This document shows positions 1 through 4,864 of a stretch of DNA of 7,595 nt, in pieces. The notes beneath the pieces are model-generated. The model saw only the letters and a program-made list of their open reading frames with translations. It searched no databases and had not been told where the DNA came from. The stretch is from assembly GCA_964539665.1 (NCBI GenBank), contig CAZIKB010000202.1, forward strand, positions 1 to 7,595, in the 5' to 3' direction. The position numbers were made by a program, and so were the translations under genes. Origin of the DNA: CAZIKB01 sp964539665 (lineage in GTDB: Bacteria; Zhuqueibacterota; Zhuqueibacteria; Oceanimicrobiales; Oceanimicrobiaceae). Position 1 is the stretch's first letter. Each line of letters starts with the position of its first letter.

Positions 1-47
1 TTGATTCTCACTTTAATACTCTTCATTTTTTCATAAAACTTTTGACA

Positions 48-155
48 CTACCTTTCTCCCATTCGTTTGGTGTCATAGGTTTAGTAAATGACGCCCATGA
101 CGCCTTTGCCGAGTTTTTCTTAAATATGATAATGTGAAATGGTTTTCCTAAACAT
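48..155 (-). pseudogene. Decayed Ser/Thr kinase 5' end (stub 1)
   Basis: Read on the minus strand from the ATG at 155-153, one unbroken frame gives MFRKTISHYHI, stop, EKLGKGVMGVIY, stop, TYDTKRMGER, stop. This matches the first 31 or so residues of the two kinases in this window (MIGKTISHYKILEELGRGG and MGVVYKAEDTKLKR), including the glycine-rich loop, with three stop codons in place. The reading frame is otherwise kept, so this is decay by point mutation rather than frameshift. The ATG lies five bases after the stop of the transposase gene at 160. I see no kinase similarity left of about position 48, and the window ends there, so whether more of the gene follows is unknown. It cannot make a kinase. 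Confidence 0.8.
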
Positions 156-159
156 TTGT

Positions 160-777
160 CTATTCCCAATTTTCAGGATTCTCTTTGTCTTCTTCCCATT
201 TCGCCGGATTATTTGAAATGTAGACGCTAATTCGATTCAAGTCGCCCTCATGGCGAATGATTTGTTCATAAAAATTACGTTGCCATAATTTGGCATTAGG
301 TAAACTTTTCATTCTGTTTATTTTTCGGGATGTAATGGATTTAAAATTTTGAATAATTGCAGACAATGATTGCGGTTTTGTGCCTATAGGTTTTTGTTTT
401 GTGAAATCGGGGGGTCGTAGGGGCGAAGCATTCCCACGTAAAACATTCATATTTATGACAGCATCGTGCCTGGAATGCTTCTCCCCTACAAACGCAACGG
501 ATTCATCATTGATTATGTGAATAATTCCATGTACATGATTCGGCATTACCACAAATTCGTTCAATTCCGTATTTTTAAAATGATTGGTAATTGCTCGCCA
601 ATGCCAATCAACCGCTTTGCCTAACGTATTCAAAACCATTTTGCCATCTACTACATCACCAAAAACACATTGTTTATTATATGTGCAGATGGTTACAAAA
701 TACGCACCTGCACTGCAATAATCGAATCCCTTCAACCGAATCGATCGTCGATGGTGTTTCTCAGAATTATAGTGCAT
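160..777 (-). CDS. REP-associated (RAYT-like) Y1 HUH transposase
   Basis: A 205-residue single-strand DNA transposase of the Y1 (IS200-like) superfamily, RAYT branch. Known members cut and join DNA next to palindromic REP sequences through a covalent tyrosine-DNA link. Visible hallmarks: the opening RLKGFDYCSAGAYFVTICTY, the metal-binding HUH motif VVMPNHVHGIIH (H81 and H83), LWQRNFYEQIIRHEGDL at about 164-180, and the closing VYISNNPAKWEED, in which Y186 is the likely nucleophile. Residues 97-121 are encoded by a REP-like inverted repeat, at a position where I recall relatives carrying variable, low-conservation inserts. The frame is intact with all key residues, so it may be active. The start overlaps the end of a 27-codon kinase stub (767-850), so translation may be coupled to upstream genes; no strong ribosome binding site is visible. 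AT-rich, like the other transposase (about 37% GC in a sampled line). Confidence 0.9.
   Translation of the reverse strand: MHYNSEKHHRRSIRLKGFDYCSAGAYFVTICTYNKQCVFGDVVDGKMVLNTLGKAVDWHWRAITNHFKNTELNEFVVMPNHVHGIIHIINDESVAFVGEKHSRHDAVINMNVLRGNASPLRPPDFTKQKPIGTKPQSLSAIIQNFKSITSRKINRMKSLPNAKLWQRNFYEQIIRHEGDLNRISVYISNNPAKWEEDKENPENWE
417..489. repeat. REP-like inverted repeat inside the RAYT gene
   Basis: The arms at 417-434 (GTAGGGGCGAAGCATTCC) and 472-489 (GGAATGCTTCTCCCCTAC) are reverse complements at 17 of 18 positions, around a 37-base loop. Both arms are translated in the transposase, as VGEKHS (97-102) and GNASPLR (115-121). From memory, GTAGGGGCGAAGCATTC-type sequences recur as dispersed palindromes in several environmental bacterial genomes. 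That this is the transposase's own REP substrate is inference. Confidence 0.75.
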
Positions 778-850
778 TGTGATTCAAATCCATGCCGCCT
801 TCACCCAGCTTTTCTAGGATTTCGTTATGGGATATGGTTTTGCCGATCAT
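767..850 (-). pseudogene. Kinase 5' stub of 27 codons (stub 2)
   Basis: From the ATG at 850-848 the minus strand reads MIGKTISHNEILEKLGEGGM, a near-perfect copy of the kinase N-terminus up to the glycine-rich loop. It then departs into DLNHNAL and stops, overlapping the start of the RAYT gene by 11 bases. The ATG begins two bases after the stop codon of kinase 1 (853-855), the spacing expected of a co-translated downstream gene, so a third kinase probably once followed kinase 1. The similarity breaks abruptly between GGM and the expected GVVYKAED, consistent with a rearrangement that brought in the transposase. It is still an open frame, so a 27-residue peptide could be made, but a function for it is not supported. 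Confidence 0.8.
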
Positions 851-852
851 AT

Positions 853-1338
853 TTAAACCTCAAAATTTTCCCATTCGTGTTTGACTCGTTCCATGAGTTT
901 TTTAAATCGCTCCTCGCCGCGGATGTTTTCGAGAAAGGGATCGTGTTTATTGAAATAGGGGTAATCGCACCAACCTAGACTTACCGCTCGTTCAAGCCAA
1001 TCAAGAGACTCGTCTCTCATATTCAACAGTGAATAACCTGATGCAATAACCCATGAATACCTTAGTTCATCAGTGGCAATTTTAATTAATTCTGGTGTCA
1101 TGGCTGCAATTGCCTTTGTTTCATCCCCTTTGATGGCATATTTTATAAATTGACTCATCCATGAATATAATGTATTAGGAGTTTCACTTATTACTAAGTC
1201 ATACAGAGAAAAAGCCTCTTCATATAATTTATTGTAAGCGGACATTGTTGCACAAAAAAATCTGAAATCGGGATTATCCGGTTCCATTGACAGATACTTT
1301 CTATACGGTTCTAAATGCAAGTTCAAAGCGACCTTCAA
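853..1338 (-). CDS. C-terminal TPR part of kinase 1 (split by frameshift)
   Basis: This frame continues kinase 1. From LEPYRKYLSMEPDNPDF onward it directly extends the TPR region that ends in the other frame at GRFELA. The first eight residues (MKVALNLH) are out-of-frame reading of the same DNA, and there is no separate start signal, so this is not an independent gene. It carries TPR-like helices (YNKLYEEAFSLYDLVI, DESLDWLERAVSLGW) and the ending DPFLENIRGEERFKKLMERV, a common C-terminus of kinase/adenylate cyclase-type TPR proteins. TPRs are protein-interaction modules and probably serve as a scaffold or sensor arm of the kinase. AT-rich compared with the kinase domain. Joining the frames gives a protein of about 739 residues. 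Confidence 0.75.
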   Translation of the reverse strand: MKVALNLHLEPYRKYLSMEPDNPDFRFFCATMSAYNKLYEEAFSLYDLVISETPNTLYSWMSQFIKYAIKGDETKAIAAMTPELIKIATDELRYSWVIASGYSLLNMRDESLDWLERAVSLGWCDYPYFNKHDPFLENIRGEERFKKLMERVKHEWENFEV

Positions 1339-3073
1339 CGTAATACTTCCATCCCGGAAGACAGTGATTAATAGGAGTAAGAGGATCTATGTCAAGCAAT
1401 TTTTTTACAATTGGCTCCATCGGCCCGGGCTTACCGGCAAAAGCATATGATGCGCATAACCAAAGTAATGCATCAGGGTCTTCGGGATCTGATTTTAAAG
1501 CTGTCTTTAAATGATTTACCGCTTCCTGAATATTTCCACGTTTTATTTGAACCAATCCATGCAGACGATGGCCATGATAAGAGTCTGGTTTTAATTTGAA
1601 AATTTTTTCAACACAATCCTCCCCTAATTCAAGATAATTCTTATCCGTAAATCCAGCATTATGAAACTGCCAGTAAATACGCCCTAAACCTGCAATAAGG
1701 ATTTCATTTTCTCCGACAATTTCCAAACCATTATTTAAATCTTGAACAGCCCTCTCTAAATTTTCTTTAGTAAAATTCCAGAATTCCTTTCTCGCTCTAA
1801 AATAACATTCCAATGCCCGCGCATCTTCTATAGACCGTTCTGCCAGTCTCTGATCTTCTTCAGGTCTTAATTTCATCTTAAGCGCATCCACAATAGACCG
1901 CGAGACTTTCTCCTGAATATCGAATACATCATCCAGTGTTCCTTTGTACTTTTCCGCCCAAAGGTGCGCATCATTTGCAGCCTCGATTAATTGTGCCGTG
2001 ATACGCAGGTTGTTTCCTGCTTTTCTTACACTTCCTTCCAACACATATTGAACATTTACATCTTTGGCTATCTCTCCAATTTTCTTTTTAGTACCCTTGA
2101 AAGTCATCGCGGAGCTTCTGGATATCACAAGAAGGTCTCGGATTTGAGACAGGTCGCTTATTATCTCCTCAGTCAATCCATCGCTGAAATATTCCTGTTC
2201 CGGATCGGAGCTTATGTTTTCAAACGGCAAAACGACGATGGACTTTTCCTGCAGTGTAACTGTCGCACTTGAGGCTGTCGGGTTCTCCAAGTCGTTGATA
2301 AGCTCCTGAATCTGTTGGTAGCGCTGGTTTTGGTCTTTTTCCAGCGCTTTGCCAATAACATATTCAAGATAGTCAGGAATATCCAAAAGAATTGGCTGCG
2401 GCTCCTCATGCAAAATCGCATACATCACTGCCTGCTCATAATCGCCTTTGAAGGGCAGTTCGCCCGTAAGCATTTCATAAAGTACAATCCCCAGCGACCA
2501 GATGTCGGTTCGGTGGTCAACTTCCTCGCCACGTACCTGCTCGGGAGACATGTAGGCCATCGTTCCTAACGTAGTGTGGCTCTTGGTCAGCCGAGATTGC
2601 CCCGACAGCCGGGCCAATCCGAAGTCGATTATCTTGACTTCATTTTCTTCTGTTATCAACACGTTCGCTGGTTTGATGTCTCTGTGAATAATGCCTTTGG
2701 CGTGCGCTTTTGATAAGCCTTTTGCAACTTGTTTGGTTGTCTCTGTGGCCTCCTCTATTGTCAGTGGCCCACGCTCTATTTTGTCTTTCAGTGTCTCACC
2801 GTTATAGCAGGCCATTGCGATGAAGAGTTGGCCCTCATCGGTTTCGTCGATTTCATAGATTGTGCAGATGTTGGCGTGATCGAGCGCTGAAGCTGCCTGA
2901 GCTTCCTGCACAAAGCGTTTCTTGGCTTCCGGGTCGCGCGTTAGCTCCGGCGGTAGAAACTTTAGGGCAACCTCTCGTTTGAGTTTGGTGTCCTCGGCTT
3001 TGTAGACAACGCCCATTCCGCCTTCGCCGAGCTTTTCTATTATTTTGTAATGTAAAATCTTTTTGCCTATCAT
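1301..3073 (-). CDS. Ser/Thr protein kinase 1: kinase + FlgO-like + TPR (N-terminal part)
   Basis: A Hanks-type Ser/Thr kinase that transfers phosphate from ATP to protein Ser/Thr residues. Kinase domain about 8-262: glycine-rich loop GEGGMG, VALKF with catalytic K38, QEAQ with E57, HRDIKPAN with D132 and N137, IDFGLA with D150, and SPE with E178. All catalytic residues are present. Residues about 277-400 (KSIVVLPFENISSDPEQEYF, VQYVLEGSVRKAGNNLRITA) match the FlgO/TolB-N-like module often joined to TPRs in bacterial signalling proteins. TPR-like helices begin near 440. I see no membrane segment, so it is probably cytosolic. The frame runs into a stop just after GRFELA, where the TPR region continues in another frame (see 853-1338). 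The start at 3073 matches the conserved MIGK; the ribosome binding site is weak. It lies 35 bases after the lipoprotein gene, probably one operon. Confidence 0.9.
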   Translation of the reverse strand: MIGKKILHYKIIEKLGEGGMGVVYKAEDTKLKREVALKFLPPELTRDPEAKKRFVQEAQAASALDHANICTIYEIDETDEGQLFIAMACYNGETLKDKIERGPLTIEEATETTKQVAKGLSKAHAKGIIHRDIKPANVLITEENEVKIIDFGLARLSGQSRLTKSHTTLGTMAYMSPEQVRGEEVDHRTDIWSLGIVLYEMLTGELPFKGDYEQAVMYAILHEEPQPILLDIPDYLEYVIGKALEKDQNQRYQQIQELINDLENPTASSATVTLQEKSIVVLPFENISSDPEQEYFSDGLTEEIISDLSQIRDLLVISRSSAMTFKGTKKKIGEIAKDVNVQYVLEGSVRKAGNNLRITAQLIEAANDAHLWAEKYKGTLDDVFDIQEKVSRSIVDALKMKLRPEEDQRLAERSIEDARALECYFRARKEFWNFTKENLERAVQDLNNGLEIVGENEILIAGLGRIYWQFHNAGFTDKNYLELGEDCVEKIFKLKPDSYHGHRLHGLVQIKRGNIQEAVNHLKTALKSDPEDPDALLWLCASYAFAGKPGPMEPIVKKLLDIDPLTPINHCLPGWKYYVEGRFELAFRTV

Positions 3074-3108
3074 AATTTGCTAAACCATTCAATTGGTTAA
3101 TAACTGCT

Positions 3109-3612
3109 TTACTTAGCTGGTGCGTTGCTGTTCCATATATCCCAAACAATTTTCCATGTTCCGTCTGACCATCTCTGCCAGACCATCACATATTTCCCGG
3201 TTCTAACTGCACCATCTGGTGAATCGCCTTCCCGAACCGTGCGGATGGCCCGGTCAACTGCCATATCTCCTGCCGACCGTACATCACTCTTAACGATCTC
3301 TAACGTCCGCGGAGGGCCGCTTAACCATTTCACCAAAATCACTTCGATCGCATCTCGTCCAGTTAGTGTTGGTTCACCTGGAATGAGCAGTTCGGCGTCC
3401 TCGGCGAAATAGCTTGCCATTCTTGAGGCATCCCCGGCATTGTATGCCGCAACCCATCCCTTCCGTACATCGGCAAGCACATCTCCCTCAGTTCCACCTT
3501 CCGTAACCACAACCGTGGGCTCTGGGGCCCGATTGCAAGCAGGACCAAGCGCTACTACGGTAATTAGGGCAATCATAGCAATAAAGAACCTGCTAAAATG
3601 TTTTGTTAACAT
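3109..3612 (-). CDS. Putative lipoprotein, NTF2/SnoaL-like (DUF4440) domain
   Basis: A 167-residue protein. The first 26 residues look like a lipoprotein signal peptide: charged start MLTKHFSR, hydrophobic core FFIAMIALITVVAL, then GPAC with Cys26 as the likely lipidated residue. The lipobox is imperfect, with Gly at -3 and Pro at -2. From about 45 on it resembles NTF2-like/SnoaL/DUF4440 domains: VRKGWVAAYNAGDASRMASY, FAEDAELLIPGEPTLTGRDA, and a C-terminal YVMVWQRWSDGTWKIVWDIW. Known members are cone-shaped alpha+beta folds used as small-molecule binders, enzymes or dimer modules; no catalytic set is obvious here. The start is fixed by an AGGAG (3621-3625) eight bases upstream. Sampled lines are 53-57% GC, richer than the flanking DNA. 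It sits directly upstream of kinase 1, so it could be an envelope sensor or partner, which is inference. Confidence 0.8.
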   Translation of the reverse strand: MLTKHFSRFFIAMIALITVVALGPACNRAPEPTVVVTEGGTEGDVLADVRKGWVAAYNAGDASRMASYFAEDAELLIPGEPTLTGRDAIEVILVKWLSGPPRTLEIVKSDVRSAGDMAVDRAIRTVREGDSPDGAVRTGKYVMVWQRWSDGTWKIVWDIWNSNAPAK

Positions 3613-3664
3613 ATGCCAATCTCCTATCTTTTGTGTGTAATATAATATTCTGCCCCGACGATCA

Positions 3665-3957
3665 TTATTCCAATCCTAATTTCTCCAAGACTCGAATGAA
3701 CCTTGGATTCGTGCGATGGCTATTGAATTGGGGATCAACTTTGAGAAATACCAGTGAGTGCAAGCGTTAACGGCTAAAAATTTTATAACCATCGGTAGCT
3801 GGCGGACTTCGCCAAGTTTTTCGAGGATTTTTACCCCGTTAGACAACCTTTTCATTTGATCTTCAATAACCTTGCTTTATTTCTCTTTTATATTTTAGAA
3901 CTGAATTGCTCATTTTTCTCTCAAGAGGTTGTAGTGAGATGTGGTTTTGCCGGTCAT
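3665..3957 (-). pseudogene. Collapsed kinase-TPR gene retaining both ends (stub 3)
   Basis: Three kinase-family fragments lie in the right order on the minus strand. The ATG at 3957 gives MTGKTTSHYNLLREK then a stop. At 3831-3808, in the same frame but after 96 unrelated bases, comes KILEKLGE, the next piece of the kinase N-terminus. At 3754-3665, in a different frame, LVFLKVDPQFNS and NPRFIRVLEKLGLE then a stop match the usual C-terminus of TPR-bearing kinase/cyclase proteins (the DPRF-x-LL-x-K-x-G-L-E pattern). A gene of about 2.2 kb thus appears reduced to about 290 bases by internal deletion plus a small insertion. Its stop lies 52 bases before the lipoprotein start. The N-terminal match is firm; the C-terminal match is from family memory. 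Confidence 0.65.
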
Positions 3958-3960
3958 GTT

Positions 3961-3999
3961 TTATTTTGCTCCGGTCTCTTCGGTTTCGAAACGGTCGTG
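3961..3999 (-). pseudogene. Possible kinase C-terminal remnant beside the IS left end
   Basis: The minus strand reads HDRFETEETGAK then TAA (3963-3961), three bases before the ATG of stub 3, repeating the tight stop-to-ATG spacing seen between kinase 1 and stub 2. It starts exactly at the left end of the IS200-like element. It could be the tail of the gene whose head is stub 4, on the other side of the element. At 12 codons this is suggestive only. Confidence 0.3.
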
Positions 4000-4001
4000 C
4001 T

Positions 4002-4072
4002 AATCCCGTAGGGATGAAATGTTTATAGCAATATGGCGCCCCATATATCCCAAACTCCGTAGGAGTGACATG
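4002..4072 (+). repeat. Left end of the IS200-like element (two palindromes)
   Basis: Outer palindrome ATCCC-gta-GGGAT at 4003-4015, the 11-mer AATGTTTATAG at 4018-4028, GGCGCC at 4035-4040, and inner palindrome ACTCC-gta-GGAGT at 4054-4066. In this family, end hairpins are the structures the transposase recognises. The outer palindrome here differs in sequence (ATCCC arms) from the ACTCC arms of the other three. Confidence 0.7.
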
Positions 4073-4090
4073 TCAACGCACTGCATTGTC

Positions 4091-4558
4091 TCATTCATCC
4101 TCAATCCATTTAAAAAGATATTTCATGTCGAATTCAACATTAAATTTCTCCAACATCTCGAAGTATTCCTCTTTGAACGTCTTTCGCGCGTGGTGCTTCT
4201 CCTGATTTTGAATATACTTCACCACCACGTCAATTTGTGAATGGCCATAAGAAAACGCCCCAAATCCTTCCTGCCAATTGAATTTACTCCGTAGCCATTT
4301 TTTCTCATTGATGAATGTCGATGAATTGTTTTTGATGTCGCGTACCAAGTCGGACAATGCAATGCTCGGTTTCATACCGATGAAAACATGCATATGATCC
4401 GGCATACTGTTGATGGCAATGAGCTTCTGTTTCTTGTTCCGAATAATGCCGGTTATGTATTTTTGCAGTTCCCCTTTGTGTTCTTTGCGGATCAAATTGT
4501 ATCTACCTTGCACCGCGAAAACGATTTGAATATAAATTTGGGTGTATGTGTTAGCCAT
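4091..4558 (-). CDS. tnpA: IS200-like Y1 transposase
   Basis: A 155-residue HUH transposase of the Y1 family, which excises and inserts single-stranded DNA using one catalytic tyrosine. Visible: the N-terminal strand TYTQIYIQIVFAVQGR, the metal-binding motif NSMPDHMHVFIGMKP (H55 and H57), SDLVRDIKNNSSTFIN, GFGAFSYGHSQID, and VVVKYIQNQEKHH with the likely nucleophile Y115. Length is normal for the family, with a C-terminal tail (FNVEFDMKYLFKWIEDE) that I recall in related environmental copies. The start is fixed by AAGGAG at 4567-4572, eight bases before the ATG. The frame is intact with all key residues, so activity is plausible. It is only distantly related to the RAYT at 160-777. Confidence 0.92.
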   Translation of the reverse strand: MANTYTQIYIQIVFAVQGRYNLIRKEHKGELQKYITGIIRNKKQKLIAINSMPDHMHVFIGMKPSIALSDLVRDIKNNSSTFINEKKWLRSKFNWQEGFGAFSYGHSQIDVVVKYIQNQEKHHARKTFKEEYFEMLEKFNVEFDMKYLFKWIEDE

Positions 4559-4589
4559 TTATTTATCTCCTTGCAAGAATTCACATATC

Positions 4590-4655
4590 ACTCCTACGGA
4601 GTTTTGCAGATTTATCTGGCGCTCATACTATAAACATTGCACTCCTAACGGAGTT
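4590..4655 (-). repeat. Right end of the IS200-like element (two palindromes)
   Basis: A mirror image of the left end: inner palindrome ACTCC-tac-GGAGT (4590-4602), GGCGC at 4618-4622, CTATAAACATT (4628-4638, exact complement of the left 11-mer), and outer palindrome ACTCC-taac-GGAGT (4641-4654). The outer copy has one extra loop base. The inner copy lies about 20 bases upstream of the transposase ribosome binding site, so it could also affect expression of the transposase. Confidence 0.7.
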
Positions 4656-4666
4656 GAATGCCAGTA

Positions 4667-4820
4667 ACTCTCGAGCCTGGTGTCCTCGACATTTAACCTC
4701 GTGAGAAATTATTTCTCTGAGATTAATGCAGCATTGTCGGCTGCTTCGTTCCGGCTACAAAAACCCCGCACCTTGTTGTTTATCTCACGGTGTGTAGTGT
4801 GATATTGTTTTTCCGATCAT
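4667..4820 (-). pseudogene. Kinase 5' remnant cut by the IS element (stub 4)
   Basis: From the ATG at 4820-4818 the minus strand reads MIGKTISHYTP then TGA, identical to the kinase 2 N-terminus for the first nine residues of its MIGK start. At 4690-4667 it resumes as VEDTRLES, matching AEDTKLKR of the intact kinases and ending about 11 bases from the right end of the IS200-like element. The spacing between the two pieces is about 50 bases more than in an intact kinase, so there is an extra insertion as well. A ribosome binding site (GAGGG) precedes the ATG. The ATG is 44 bases downstream of the kinase 2 stop. Confidence 0.75.
4703..4717. repeat. AT-rich 7+1+7 palindrome
   Basis: GAGAAAT-t-ATTTCTC is a perfect palindrome inside the extra DNA of stub 4. 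No run of Ts follows on either strand, so a terminator is not supported. It may be a trace of another small palindromic insertion, or chance. Confidence 0.35.
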
Positions 4821-4864
4821 GACCCTCTTAAATTATATTAATTCTCATTAAAAGCAACTTACAT

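Larger units (their letters stand above)
4002..4655 (-). mobile_element. IS200/IS605-type element with paired palindromic ends
   Basis: A Y1 transposase gene (4091-4558) sits between two complex inverted ends about 65-75 bases long. Going inward, each end has an outer palindrome, the 11-mer AATGTTTATAG, a GGCGC block, and an inner palindrome ACTCC-n3-GGAGT. The right end is the reverse complement of this order. No TnpB gene is present, so this is the transposase-only (IS200-like) type. No target duplication is expected for this family and none is seen. Kinase fragments lie on the right flank and possibly on the left, suggesting that it inserted into a kinase gene. Confidence 0.75.

Noticed and set aside
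591..978. Overlapping plus-strand reading frames across the RAYT and stub 2 region
   Set aside because: They are antisense to well-supported minus-strand genes, have no recognisable domains and no ribosome binding sites, and are explained by the opposite frame.
1301..1338. Programmed frameshifting in kinase 1
   Set aside because: There is no slippery heptamer, no clear downstream pseudoknot, and the first frame ends in the middle of a TPR helix. A simple one-base indel explains it better.
3084..3099. AACCA-TTGAAT-type small inverted repeat between the lipoprotein and kinase 1
   Set aside because: It has only a five-base stem and no T run. Too weak to call a terminator or regulatory hairpin.
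4002..4655. A CRISPR-like array from the repeated CTCCGTAGGAGT units
   Set aside because: There are only four units in inverted pairs around a transposase, with no regular spacers and no cas genes.
4729..4745. GCAGC...GCTGC hairpin downstream of kinase 2
   Set aside because: A five-base stem without a following T run on the minus strand; it lies inside decayed kinase DNA.
4832..4837. TATAAT on the minus strand upstream of stub 4
   Set aside because: It lies only 11 bases from the ATG, leaving almost no leader; the nearest TTG-type -35 is 14 bases away, and the DNA is simply AT-rich.
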